Shown: positions 1 to 8,546, counted from the stretch's first letter. The stretch is 64,000 nt of DNA from Clostridium_B lapidicellarium (GCF_041224415.1 NZ_JBGFFE010000014.1:17397-81396), one strand, 5' to 3'. The notes: a model not told the origin generated them from the sequence alone. Program-made: numbers and translations.

Positions 1-1
1 C

Positions 2-124
2 TCTAAGCTTCAGAAATCTACGGAAAAAATTGTAGATAGAGTCAATAACTATATGCTTGAAATATTTACAGATGATGAACAGAAACAATTAAAAAAATTT
101 TTAAAGTTAATTGCAAAGCGTTAA
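2..124 (+). CDS. MarR-type transcriptional regulator, C-terminal fragment
   Basis: The reading frame is open from base 2 to a TAA at 122-124 and encodes the last 40 residues of a protein whose start lies outside the window. The tail is helical and charged, with an acidic-to-leucine pattern (TDDEQKQLKKFLKLI) that matches the last helix of MarR-family dimers, which typically read like eELeqLkelLekL. Assignment rests on this helix only, so the family is tentative. The following genes are preceded by two near-identical palindromes that would suit a MarR dimer, which makes this gene the obvious candidate regulator for them. Confidence 0.5.
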   Translation, partial: SKLQKSTEKIVDRVNNYMLEIFTDDEQKQLKKFLKLIAKR

Positions 125-258
125 TTTTTTTATAGGTGAGATAAACTATATTTTTAATATTTTTATAAATATGAAGGATAGAAATTACTGTTATTGATGT
201 TTAAGACAGTGATTTTTTTTATTTTCAAAATAAAATTCTATACTGCCAATCAATTTTC

Positions 259-285
259 GCGACGAATTTCATCGCCGTTTTTTTT
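259..285 (+). terminator. Terminator of the MarR-like gene
   Basis: A GC-rich imperfect hairpin (GCGA ... TCGC arms with one mismatch) is followed by eight T residues at 278-285. A second, outer pairing (CTGCCA at about 243 with TGGCAG at about 289) could extend the structure. It lies between the MarR-like gene and the permease promoter. Confidence 0.6.
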
Positions 286-314
286 GTATGGCAGAATTGA
301 ATTTGCCAAATAAT

Positions 315-346
315 TCGTTGACAAATTATTTGTATACAATTAAAAT
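315..346 (+). promoter_or_regulatory. Promoter with embedded palindromic operator, upstream of the GntP permease
   Basis: A TTGACA -35 (318-323) is separated by exactly 17 bases from a TAAAAT -10 (341-346). The -35 and spacer are overlapped by a dyad (315-339): arms TCGT-TGA-CAAAT and ATTTG-TAT-ACAA around a single central base at 327. The same dyad, in the same register to the promoter, occurs at 1827-1851 in front of the crotonase gene. A repressor bound here would block RNA polymerase at both promoters. The rest of the 125-466 gap holds only the terminator and a further 100 bases of AT-rich leader. Confidence 0.7.
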
Positions 347-466
347 AAAATTACTAGATGCTGGTAGGAAAATGATAATTTTAATTTAACTGTAAAGGTT
401 TAGATAAGCATGCAGGATAGGCCTAAGGTTAATTTTTATAAAATAAAAAATTGGAGGTAAATAAAA

Positions 467-1765
467 ATGACTGGAATTGCTATTAGTTGGGGTGGTGCCG
501 TATTTGGACTAGTGCTTGCCATAGTACTGATTCTTAAAAAGGTAAATCCCGTATATGCTTTATTTGGAGGATCTATTATAGGAGGGGTCTTGGGAGGAGC
601 AAGTCTGAATAAGACAGTTACAATTATTATTGAAGGCACCAATAGTGTAATGCCTGCCGTGGTACGTGTACTAACTGCCGGAGTGCTGGCAGGAGTGCTT
701 ATTGAATCTGGAGCTGCAGAAAAGATTGCTGAAACAATAGTTGAAAAACTTGGTGAGAAAAAAGCATTATTAGCTATTGCTGTAGCAACTTTGATAATTA
801 CTGCTGTAGGAGTATTTGTAACTGTTGCAATTATTATAGTGGCGCCTATTGCTTTATCTGTAGCTAAAAGGGTTGGCATTTCAAAGACTGCAGTCCTTTT
901 AACCATGGTGGGTGGAGGAAAGGCCGGGAACGTGATATCTCCAAATCCGAATACTATAGCTGTGGCAAAAGGATTTAATCTGGAATTGACTCAGGTTATG
1001 ATAGCTGGTTTTATACCGGCTGTAATAGGATTAATAGTGACTTGCATCGTAGGTGCATTACTTAGTAAAAAGGGTGTTCAAATTAAGGATTCGGATTTGG
1101 TTGTGAAAACAAAATCGATTGATAATGAAAGGCCGAGTTTTTTAAAAGCTATGGTTGCTCCTATTGTGGCAATTGTATTGTTAGGTATTAATCCTATTGG
1201 CAATATTTTGAATATATCCTTTCTAAAGAAGATAAGTATAGACTCTATGATAATTCTCCCTCTGGCAGGGTTAATAGGGTTGTTGGCTATGGGAAAAACC
1301 AAAAAAGTTATTGAATATACGACATCCGGATTAAATAGAATGTCTGGCACGGCTATTTTATTAATTGGAGCAGGATCTATAGCAGGTATTATTTCTAATT
1401 CTAATTTGAGCTCAGTTATAGTAGGTATCATTAAATCATCTGGAATTTCAGGAACATTATTGGCTCCGATTTCAGGCATATTGATGGGTGCGGCTACTGC
1501 TTCCACATCTACCGGTGCTATTTTGGCTACAGGATCATTTGGAAAGGCAATTTTGGCAATGGGTATATCTCCAATAAGTGCGGCAGTTATGGTCCATACC
1601 GGGGCAGTGGTGGTTGACCATCTACCTCACGGGAATTTTTTCCTGGTATCTGCACAATCTGTTAAAATGAATATATCTGATCGTATGAAACTTATCCCGT
1701 ATGAATCCATAGTAGGAGGAAGCATATGTGCGGCAGCTACTGTAATATATGGGTTTCTATTGTAA
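467..1765 (+). CDS. GntP-family organic acid permease
   Basis: The product is 432 residues, very hydrophobic, with about a dozen predicted membrane segments. The GntP signature region GGGKAGNVISPNPNTIA (near residue 150) and the late PHGNFF-type loop are visible. GntP proteins are proton-coupled importers of gluconate, other sugar acids and some hydroxy- or keto-acids. A good ribosome site (GGAGG, 453-457) precedes the ATG. The gene has its own promoter-operator, and the next promoter carries the same operator in front of CoA-dependent enzymes, so the substrate is more likely a short organic or hydroxy acid activated to a CoA thioester than gluconate. No sugar-acid kinase is nearby. The substrate is inferred. 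Confidence 0.85.
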   Translation: MTGIAISWGGAVFGLVLAIVLILKKVNPVYALFGGSIIGGVLGGASLNKTVTIIIEGTNSVMPAVVRVLTAGVLAGVLIESGAAEKIAETIVEKLGEKKALLAIAVATLIITAVGVFVTVAIIIVAPIALSVAKRVGISKTAVLLTMVGGGKAGNVISPNPNTIAVAKGFNLELTQVMIAGFIPAVIGLIVTCIVGALLSKKGVQIKDSDLVVKTKSIDNERPSFLKAMVAPIVAIVLLGINPIGNILNISFLKKISIDSMIILPLAGLIGLLAMGKTKKVIEYTTSGLNRMSGTAILLIGAGSIAGIISNSNLSSVIVGIIKSSGISGTLLAPISGILMGAATASTSTGAILATGSFGKAILAMGISPISAAVMVHTGAVVVDHLPHGNFFLVSAQSVKMNISDRMKLIPYESIVGGSICAAATVIYGFLL

Positions 1766-1826
1766 TTTGAGAATAAAATTATTCATTGTTTGTAAAAAAA
1801 TAAATAGTTCAATTTTTTACAATTAT

Positions 1827-1858
1827 TTGTTGACAAATAATTTGCATACAAGTATAAT
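1827..1858 (+). promoter_or_regulatory. Promoter with embedded palindromic operator, upstream of the crotonase operon
   Basis: A consensus sigma-A promoter: TTGACA (1830-1835), 17-base spacer, TATAAT (1853-1858). A near-perfect dyad occupies 1827-1851 (TTGT-TGA-CAAAT, central A at 1839, ATTTG-CAT-ACAA). It matches the dyad at 315-339 in 21 of 25 positions by eye, and sits in the same register to the -35. Confidence 0.75.
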
Positions 1859-1938
1859 TGAATTAAACGTTAACATAAATAATGTTTACAAAGTAAAAAA
1901 TAATTGCCAATTATGTGGCACAAAATGGGGGATGTATA

Positions 1939-2715
1939 ATGGACAATGTAATTTTAAGGGAGAAAAACGGTATAGCTTATGTTACTATCAATAGACCCAA
2001 GGCACTCAATGCACTCAATAGTGCAACCTTAACAGAATTGGATTCAGTTGTAGGTGAAATATCCCAAAAACGGGATGTGAAAGCGGTAATAGTAACAGGA
2101 GCCGGAGAAAAATCTTTTGTAGCAGGTGCAGATATAGTGGAAATGAGTAAGTTAAATTCGATGGAAGCAGCAAACTTTTCAAGACTTGCACAAAAGGTAT
2201 TTTCTGAAATAGAAAATTTACCTAAGTTAATTGTGGCAGCAGTTAATGGTTATGCGTTAGGCGGCGGGTGTGAGCTCGCCATGGCATGTGATGTAAGGCT
2301 TGCTTCAAAGAAAGCCAAATTTGGACAGCCTGAAGTCAATCTTGGGATACTTCCAAGTTTTGGAGGAACACAGAGGCTTCCAAGATTGGTAGGTAAGGGT
2401 AGAGCCAAAGAATTGATATTTTCCACAGATATGATAGATGCCCAGGAGGCATACCGTATAGGACTTGCCAATAAAGTCTATGAGCCTGATGAATTGATAT
2501 CAAAATCAGAAGAGTTTGCCAAAAAGGTGATGAGTAAATCTCCATGGGGAGTTAGGCTGGCAAAAGCCTCTATAAATAATGGATTAGACGTGGATCTGGA
2601 GGCAGGGCTCAAATATGAGTCAAATTCGTTCGGATTATGTTTTTCCACTGAAGATCAAAAAGAAGGCATGAATGCTTTCCTGGAGAAAAGAAAAGCTAAT
2701 TTCAAAGATCGTTAA
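1939..2715 (+). CDS. Enoyl-CoA hydratase / 3-hydroxyacyl-CoA dehydratase (crotonase family)
   Basis: The 258-residue product is the normal length for a crotonase. The oxyanion-hole region (AGADI, around residues 60-66) and both catalytic glutamates are present: Glu112 in GGGCEL and Glu132 in GQPEV, 20 residues apart as in rat crotonase. It interconverts enoyl-CoA and 3-hydroxyacyl-CoA in the cytoplasm. I chose the ATG at 1939 because GGGGG at 1927-1931 gives proper spacing; an upstream in-frame ATG at 1915 lacks a ribosome site. It is first in an operon with a CoA-transferase and an acyl-CoA dehydrogenase, so the likely role is dehydration (or hydration) in an imported-acid pathway rather than the central butyrate route, which normally has thiolase, hbd and etf genes alongside. 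Confidence 0.88.
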   Translation: MDNVILREKNGIAYVTINRPKALNALNSATLTELDSVVGEISQKRDVKAVIVTGAGEKSFVAGADIVEMSKLNSMEAANFSRLAQKVFSEIENLPKLIVAAVNGYALGGGCELAMACDVRLASKKAKFGQPEVNLGILPSFGGTQRLPRLVGKGRAKELIFSTDMIDAQEAYRIGLANKVYEPDELISKSEEFAKKVMSKSPWGVRLAKASINNGLDVDLEAGLKYESNSFGLCFSTEDQKEGMNAFLEKRKANFKDR

Positions 2716-2734
2716 ATAAAGAGAGGGGTTTATC

Positions 2735-4285
2735 ATGGGTTTAAGATTTTTAAAATCCTCCAAAGCAGCTGAACTAGTTAATGAGGGAGACGTGATCGTC
2801 ACAAGCGGTTTTGTAGGAAGTCTATGTGCTGAAGCACTTACGACAGCGCTGGAAAATCGTTTTCAGAAGACAGGTCATCCAAATGATTTAACTTTGGTAT
2901 ATTCTGCAGCTCAAGGAGATGGCAAAGGGAAAGGTGTAGATCATTTTGCACATGAGGGATTTGTAAAGAGAGTTGTGGGGGGACACTGGAACTTATCACC
3001 TGAATTGGGAAAAATGGCAGTGGAGAATAGGATAGAGGCATATAATCTTCCACAGGGTACAATATCTCAGCTGTATAGGGATATAGCTGGTAAGAGAATA
3101 GGAACTATAACTCATGTGGGTTTGAATACTTTTGTAGATCCGAGAATAGAAGGAGGAAAATTAAACGATGTCACTAGAGAGGATATAGTAAAACTTATAG
3201 ATATTGAAGGGGAAGAAAAATTATTTTATAAGTCCTTCGACATTGATGTATGTTTCCTCCGCGGGACTTATGCAGATAAAAACGGCAATATTTCACTGGA
3301 AAGAGAAGTAGCTACCATAGATGTGCTTTCAATAGCACAGGCATGTAAGAATACGGGAGGTACTGTTGTAGTGCAGGTTGAAAAGGTTGTAGATGTAGGA
3401 CAATTGGATCCAAGGCTTGTAAAGATACCTGGGATATACGTCGATGCTGTTGTGGTTGCTGAACCTGAGTACCATGAACAGTTTTTCGGATGCAGCGGAT
3501 TCGATCCTGCTTTAACAGGTGAAGTTAGAATACCTCTTGGAGATATAGAAAGCCCTAAGTTAAACGCCAGAAAAATAATAGCCAGGAGAGGTGCCATGGA
3601 ACTTGAACCGGATACCGTTGTAAATCTTGGTATAGGAATACCCGAGGTGATATCAGCCGTAGCCAATGAAGAGGGAATTGGGGAATATATGACGATGACT
3701 GTAGAAGCAGGGCCCATAGGGGGTGTGCCTATGGGCGGATCAGCTTTTGGTGCATGTATAAATGCTGAATCAATTATAGATGAAGCCTATCAATTTGATT
3801 TCTACGATGGTGGAGGGACAGATCTGGCATTTTTAGGGCTGGCACAAGCGGATAAAGGTGGAAATATAAATGTAAGCAAATTTGGATCACGTATAGCCGG
3901 ATGTGGCGGTTTTATAAATATAACCCAAAATGCCAAAAAAGTATTTTTCTGTGGTACTTTCACTGCGGGCGGCTTAAAAGTGGAGACTGAAAATGGAAGA
4001 CTAAAAATAATTCAAGAAGGAAAAGTACCTAAGTTTTTAGATAAAGTTGAACAGATTACTTTCAGCGGGGAATATGCCAGAAAAATAAGACAGCCGGTTA
4101 TGTATATAACTGAAAGAGCTGTGTTTGAATTGAAAAACGATGGATTGTATCTTACAGAAATAGCTCCAGGTGTGGATCTTGAAAAGGATATACTCGATTT
4201 AATGGGGTTCAGGCCTAAGATGGACAAAGTAAAGACTATGGATGAAAGAATCTTTTGTGACAAATTAATGGGATTGAAAAAATAA
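2735..4285 (+). CDS. Acyl-CoA:acetate/propionate CoA-transferase (YdiF/Pct type)
   Basis: This is a 516-residue single-chain family I CoA-transferase with both halves fused. The nucleophilic glutamate is Glu324 in TVEAGPIGG, the same position as in Clostridium propionicum propionate CoA-transferase. The second-half motif GGGTDLAFLGLAQADKGGNINVS is also typical. Such enzymes move CoA from acetyl-CoA or another thioester to a free short-chain acid through a glutamyl-CoA intermediate. The gene starts 20 bases after the crotonase with a GAGAGGGG ribosome site and 19 bases before the dehydrogenase. In context it would activate the acid brought in by the GntP permease. Exact acid specificity cannot be read from the sequence. 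Confidence 0.88.
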   Translation: MGLRFLKSSKAAELVNEGDVIVTSGFVGSLCAEALTTALENRFQKTGHPNDLTLVYSAAQGDGKGKGVDHFAHEGFVKRVVGGHWNLSPELGKMAVENRIEAYNLPQGTISQLYRDIAGKRIGTITHVGLNTFVDPRIEGGKLNDVTREDIVKLIDIEGEEKLFYKSFDIDVCFLRGTYADKNGNISLEREVATIDVLSIAQACKNTGGTVVVQVEKVVDVGQLDPRLVKIPGIYVDAVVVAEPEYHEQFFGCSGFDPALTGEVRIPLGDIESPKLNARKIIARRGAMELEPDTVVNLGIGIPEVISAVANEEGIGEYMTMTVEAGPIGGVPMGGSAFGACINAESIIDEAYQFDFYDGGGTDLAFLGLAQADKGGNINVSKFGSRIAGCGGFINITQNAKKVFFCGTFTAGGLKVETENGRLKIIQEGKVPKFLDKVEQITFSGEYARKIRQPVMYITERAVFELKNDGLYLTEIAPGVDLEKDILDLMGFRPKMDKVKTMDERIFCDKLMGLKK

Positions 4286-4303
4286 ATTTAGGAGGTAGAG
4301 CAG

Positions 4304-5443
4304 ATGAATTTTGAATTATCAAAAGAACAAGAACTTGTACAAAAAACAGCAAGAGATTTTGCTGAAAAGGAATTAAAGCCAATAGCCATTGAAAATGATG
4401 AAAAAAGTGAATTTCCTGTAGAACAGTATAAAAAAATGGGCGAAATGGGTCTAATAGGATTGCCTTATCCCAAAGAATACGGCGGTTCCGGGGCAGATTA
4501 TCTTTCATATGTTCTGGCTGTAGAAGAGATATCGAAAGTGCACGCTTCCATGGGAATATCTTATTCAGTTACAACATCATTATGTGCAGGTGGAATATTC
4601 AACAATGCATCGGAAGAACAGAAAAAGAAATATCTTCCTGACTTATTATCGGGTAGAAAATTTGGTTCCTTTGGAATGACAGAGCCAAATGCAGGTTCTG
4701 ATGCGTCTGCAGCAACAACTACTGCGGAGAAAAAGGGAGATTATTATATATTAAACGGTACCAAATGTTTTATTACAAATGGACCCCTTTCGGAGACATT
4801 CCTTGTATTTGGAATAACGGACAAAAGCAAGGGTCCCAGAGGATCGTCGGCATTTATAGTAGAAAAGGGATATCCTGGGTTTTCAATAGGTAAGATTGAG
4901 GACAAGTGTGGAATAAAGGCAGCACAGGTGTCGGAGCTTGTATTTGAGAATTGCAGGGTACCGGCAGAAAATTTGGTGCCTGAAGAAGGAAAGGGACTTA
5001 AAATAGCATTGAGTACATTGGATGGAGGAAGAATAGGAGTAGCTGCTCAGGGGCTTGGAATAGCAGAGGGAGCTTTTGAACGTGCAAAGCAGTATATGAA
5101 GCAGAGAATTCAATTTGGCAAACCGCTGTTTAAGCAGCAGTATCTGGCATTTAAAATGGCAGAATTGGATCTTGAGATAGAAGAAGCTAAATATATACTA
5201 TACAAGGCAGCCATAGACAAACAAGAGGGAAAGCCATATTCAATACCTGCAGCCAAAGCTAAAATTGCCTGCACAGATGCGGCCATGCATGTGACAGCGG
5301 AGGCAGTACAGCTGTTTGGCGGAAATGGATATATGAGAGAATATGAAGTTGAAAGAATGATGAGGGATGCTAAGATAACCCAGATATACGAAGGAACAAA
5401 TGAAATACAAAAATTGATAATAAGCGGAAAGTTATTTAAATAA
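4304..5443 (+). CDS. Short-chain acyl-CoA dehydrogenase (butyryl-CoA-dehydrogenase-like)
   Basis: The 379-residue protein has the full acyl-CoA dehydrogenase length and fold signatures: the FGMTEPNAGSD flavin-binding strand near residue 125, RIQFGKPL, QLFGGNGYMREYEVERMMRDAK, and the catalytic base in QIYEGTNEIQ (Glu363, equivalent to the YEGT glutamate of MCAD). It reduces enoyl-CoA or oxidises saturated acyl-CoA with FAD. Clostridial butyryl-CoA dehydrogenases are usually co-transcribed with etfB-etfA. Here no electron-transfer flavoprotein genes follow, so the enzyme must share Etf encoded elsewhere or use another partner. It ends the operon. Confidence 0.87.
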   Translation: MNFELSKEQELVQKTARDFAEKELKPIAIENDEKSEFPVEQYKKMGEMGLIGLPYPKEYGGSGADYLSYVLAVEEISKVHASMGISYSVTTSLCAGGIFNNASEEQKKKYLPDLLSGRKFGSFGMTEPNAGSDASAATTTAEKKGDYYILNGTKCFITNGPLSETFLVFGITDKSKGPRGSSAFIVEKGYPGFSIGKIEDKCGIKAAQVSELVFENCRVPAENLVPEEGKGLKIALSTLDGGRIGVAAQGLGIAEGAFERAKQYMKQRIQFGKPLFKQQYLAFKMAELDLEIEEAKYILYKAAIDKQEGKPYSIPAAKAKIACTDAAMHVTAEAVQLFGGNGYMREYEVERMMRDAKITQIYEGTNEIQKLIISGKLFK

Positions 5444-5527
5444 TCCGTGACCTTGTTGGAATTGTTCTAAAAGCTTGTAAAAAACACTCTCTTTAATTGA
5501 TTGTAAGTCTGTTGTGCAATTAATGGT

Positions 5528-5588
5528 AATGCTCCCTTCTAGGTAGACAGGTGAAATAATAAAAACTTGTTTACTTGGGAGGGGCATT
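5528..5588 (+). repeat. Long imperfect hairpin, possible decayed insertion-sequence end
   Basis: AATGC (5528) to GCATT (5588) fold into a roughly 24-bp imperfect stem that includes G-T wobbles (AGGTAGACAGGT against ACTTGTTTACTT). The right arm contains a perfect ribosome site (GGGAGGGG) and is followed by ATTTTTATG and a 12-codon frame that stops quickly. This could be a terminator for the upstream operon. The arrangement also resembles the left end of an IS3-type element whose transposase has been lost. I cannot decide between these. Confidence 0.35.
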
Positions 5589-5638
5589 TTTATGTCAAAA
5601 AATATTAATAATATTGTAACAAAACTGTGACAGAAGAA

Positions 5639-5663
5639 ATCTAAACTTATATTTAGTTTAGAT
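5639..5663 (+). promoter_or_regulatory. Perfect palindrome in front of the efflux operon
   Basis: Nine-base arms ATCTAAACT and AGTTTAGAT flank a 7-base AT spacer. It sits 37 bases before the GTG start of the membrane-fusion gene, the usual place for an operator. No regulator gene is adjacent. Confidence 0.5.
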
Positions 5664-5699
5664 AAAAAACAAATTTGATGGAAAGAAGGGGATTATATC

Positions 5700-6638
5700 G
5701 TGAAAAAGATACTTATTCCAATAATAATAGTGATAATAGCAGTAGGCGCTGTAGTATATAAAAATACTACAAAAAAATCCGGAAACAATAAATTACAGTA
5801 TTCACAAGCTCGAGTAACTAAGCAGAATATTGAGAGCACAGTTTCCGGATCGGGAAGTGTTATGCCCCTGAATGGTGGAACAATTAAAGCCGGGGGAACA
5901 GATACTGTAGCTCAGGTACTTGTAAGCAAAGATCAGGCGGTAACTGCAGGACAGGAACTTGTTGCTTTTGAAAATGGAAGTGCTGCAATAACAGCTCCTT
6001 ATGACGGAATAATAAGTCAGGTAAATGTAAGTGCAGGAGATAGTGTAAATCCAAATCAGGATCTTTTGGGCATATTTGATGACAAGAATTTCTATACCAC
6101 AATATCCGTAGATGAAACTGATGTTCCAAATCTAAAAATTGGACAAAAGGCCAATATAAAAGTCAATGCATTTCCAGATACCAGCTTTACAGGTACTATC
6201 AAGGATATAAGTCAGCAGGGAACCTATTCAAATGGGGTGTCAACTTTTAATGTAATTATATATTTTGATAAAATAAACAACATAAAATCCGGAATGTCTA
6301 CAGAAGCTTCCATAGTAACGGCATCAAAAAATAATGTACCTGCTGTGCCTATAGAAGCAATAAGAGATATGAATGGTAAAAAATTTGTAATACTGTCTTC
6401 TGACGATGGAAAAAGAAAAATGCAGCAAGTTCAGATAGGAATTAATAACGGAAAGATGGTTCAAATAGTCGGAGGGCTTACAGAAGGACAAAAAGTTCAA
6501 TTACCTCAGACTGAAAGTTCAAGCGGAAGTCAATCTTCAACAAAAAGCAGAAGTGGATTCGGAATGATGAGAAGCGGAGAAATAGGTAATTCTAGACAAG
6601 GTGGAAATGGTGCAAGCCAAAATAGAGGAACAAATTAG
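5700..6638 (+). CDS. MacA/HlyD-type membrane fusion (adaptor) protein
   Basis: The 312-residue protein starts with GTG behind AGAAGGGG. One membrane anchor covers about residues 3-20. A biotinyl-lipoyl-like hairpin follows (GGTIKAGGTDTVAQVLVSKDQAVTAGQELVAFENG, then APYDGIISQVNVSAGDSVNPNQDL), then a beta-barrel domain (NLKIGQKANIKVNAFPDTSFTGTIKDIS). The C-terminal 40 residues are Gly/Ser/Asn/Arg-rich and low complexity. It would link the ATPase-permease pair encoded next to the cell envelope. In Gram-positive bacteria such three-gene sets export peptides or antibiotics, or sense envelope damage. The substrate is unknown. Confidence 0.88.
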   Translation: MKKILIPIIIVIIAVGAVVYKNTTKKSGNNKLQYSQARVTKQNIESTVSGSGSVMPLNGGTIKAGGTDTVAQVLVSKDQAVTAGQELVAFENGSAAITAPYDGIISQVNVSAGDSVNPNQDLLGIFDDKNFYTTISVDETDVPNLKIGQKANIKVNAFPDTSFTGTIKDISQQGTYSNGVSTFNVIIYFDKINNIKSGMSTEASIVTASKNNVPAVPIEAIRDMNGKKFVILSSDDGKRKMQQVQIGINNGKMVQIVGGLTEGQKVQLPQTESSSGSQSSTKSRSGFGMMRSGEIGNSRQGGNGASQNRGTN

Positions 6639-6679
6639 TTATGGGATAAAATCGGAATACACGTGAAAGGAGAACTTCT

Positions 6680-7366
6680 ATGATAGAAATTAAAAATCTG
6701 TGCAAGTACTATACTATGGGAGATACTAAAATAAAGGCACTGGATAATATCAATTTGAGTATATCTGAGAACGAATTTGTTTCAATTGTTGGTCCATCCG
6801 GTTCCGGAAAGTCTACACTTATGAATATAATTGGATGCCTTGATGTCTGTGATTCTGGATACTATATTTTAAATGGTATAAATATAAATGAGATGAGTGA
6901 ATCTGAATTAGCTGACGTAAGAAATAAGCAGATAGGATTCATATTTCAAAATTTTAATCTGCTTCCCAAAATGAATGCTGTAGAAAATGTAGAAGTACCT
7001 CTCTTGTACAGAGGAATAAGTGAGAAAAAATGCAGGGAAAGGGCTATGGAGTGTCTTGAAAAGGTAAAACTTAAAGGAAGAGAGTATCATAGGCCAAATC
7101 AACTTTCAGGTGGACAGCAGCAAAGGGTAGCTATTGCAAGGGCACTTGCAGGAGGACCGAAAATTATACTGGCAGATGAACCGACAGGTGCTTTGGATAG
7201 AAAGACAAGTGAGAAAATAATGGGTACTATGAAAGAACTCCATAAAAATGGTCAGACTATAATATTGATAACTCACGATTTAAAAGTTGCAAAGCAGGCA
7301 AAGAGGATTGTGAGCATGGAAGATGGAAAATTGGAAGACGGGAAATTATACATGGAGGGGGATTGA
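6680..7366 (+). CDS. MacB/LolD-type ABC transporter ATP-binding protein
   Basis: This 228-residue ATPase has a Walker A (GPSGSGKST, about residues 37-45), Q-loop (FIFQNFNLLP), signature (LSGGQQQRVAIARAL), Walker B (IILADEPTGALD) and H-loop (LITHD). The GALD and LLPKMNAVENVEVPLLY features are typical of the MacB/LolD/FtsE branch. It lies 41 bases after the adaptor and 7 bases before the permease, so the three are co-transcribed. It powers the FtsX-like permease. Confidence 0.93.
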   Translation: MIEIKNLCKYYTMGDTKIKALDNINLSISENEFVSIVGPSGSGKSTLMNIIGCLDVCDSGYYILNGININEMSESELADVRNKQIGFIFQNFNLLPKMNAVENVEVPLLYRGISEKKCRERAMECLEKVKLKGREYHRPNQLSGGQQQRVAIARALAGGPKIILADEPTGALDRKTSEKIMGTMKELHKNGQTIILITHDLKVAKQAKRIVSMEDGKLEDGKLYMEGD

Positions 7367-7373
7367 TTAATAT

Positions 7374-8546
7374 ATGAAATTATTTCAGACTTTAAAGCTA
7401 GCTGTAAAAAATATAATAAGCAATAAATTGAGATCCATTCTCACCATGATAGGTATAATTATAGGAATTTCTTCCGTCATAGTATTGGTAGGTATGGGAA
7501 GCGGATCTACAAAACAGATAACTTCTCAGGTTCAGGCTCTCGGAACTAATCTTATTATGGCAAATACTACCAACAACAATGGAACCAAGCAATTTACCCT
7601 TGAGGATGTAAAAAATATTCAGGATTTACAGGGAATTGCCGAGGCGGCACCTGCCATTAATGCCAGTGCTGCAGTTAAAGTCAATACAAAATCTCAAAGT
7701 ACTTCTGTAACTGGGACTACGCCGAATTTTATGGATGTGAGAAATATGACACTTTCAGAAGGTAGATTTATAGCCGATCTGGATGTAGATTACAGAAATA
7801 AGGTGGCAGTTCTGGGATCTGATATTGCAGCTCAGCTTTATGGATTCAATGATCCCTTAGGCAGGGACATCAGTATAAACGGAAATACCTATAATGTCAT
7901 AGGAGTGTTGAAATCACAAGGAAGTTCTATGGGAAATAACACAGATGACATGGTGATTGTACCCTCATCTACGGCCATAAGTCTTGCTGGCAGTAGAAAT
8001 GTGCAAAGTGTGTATATAAAATCTTCAAGTGATCAGAATGTAGAGATGGTTACAAATGAAGTAAATACCTACTTAAATAATTATTTCAAGTCCGCAGATA
8101 ATAGCATAAGCAGGGTTATGAGTCAGAAACAACTGCTGAATACCATGAGTTCAATAACGAGTACCATGACTTATTTGCTTGGGGGAATAGCTGCCATATC
8201 ACTTATAGTGGGAGGAATAGGAGTAATGAATGTCATGCTGGTATCTGTCTCAGAACGTACTAAGGAAATTGGAATAAGAAAGGCACTTGGTGGAACAAAA
8301 AAAGATATAATGATTCAATTTTTGATAGAGTCCCTGGTTCTGAGTTCACTGGGAGGTATAATAGGTGTGATATTTGGCATTTTAATTGGAAAGACAGTAG
8401 CTGCCTTTGGAGTTTCAGTAGCATTTTCAATACCTGTGGTAATTTTTTCATTTTCCTTTTCCATGGTTGTGGGTATTGTATTTGGCATATTTCCAGCATA
8501 TAAAGCCTCTAACCTTAAACCAATAGATGCCCTTAGATTTGAATAA
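7374..8546 (+). CDS. MacB-type FtsX-domain ABC permease
   Basis: The product is 390 residues. An N-terminal membrane segment (about 20-42) is followed by a large extracellular MacB-like domain (about 43-265) and three C-terminal segments forming the FtsX domain. It carries the family hallmark GGIGVMNVMLVSVSERTKEIGIRKALGGTKKDI near residues 281-313 and ends with ALRFE, as many members do. With the ATPase and adaptor it forms a tripartite mechanotransmission-type exporter. Confidence 0.92.
   Translation: MKLFQTLKLAVKNIISNKLRSILTMIGIIIGISSVIVLVGMGSGSTKQITSQVQALGTNLIMANTTNNNGTKQFTLEDVKNIQDLQGIAEAAPAINASAAVKVNTKSQSTSVTGTTPNFMDVRNMTLSEGRFIADLDVDYRNKVAVLGSDIAAQLYGFNDPLGRDISINGNTYNVIGVLKSQGSSMGNNTDDMVIVPSSTAISLAGSRNVQSVYIKSSSDQNVEMVTNEVNTYLNNYFKSADNSISRVMSQKQLLNTMSSITSTMTYLLGGIAAISLIVGGIGVMNVMLVSVSERTKEIGIRKALGGTKKDIMIQFLIESLVLSSLGGIIGVIFGILIGKTVAAFGVSVAFSIPVVIFSFSFSMVVGIVFGIFPAYKASNLKPIDALRFE

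Noticed and set aside
436..906. Long minus-strand frames inside the permease and similar shadows under carB, pglX, the activator and the opp genes
   Set aside because: They are antisense to well-supported genes, have low-complexity or unnatural composition and lack ribosome sites.
1749..1994. An 81-codon frame between the permease and crotonase
   Set aside because: It overlaps both genes, covers the promoter-operator and has no ribosome site or protein-like composition.
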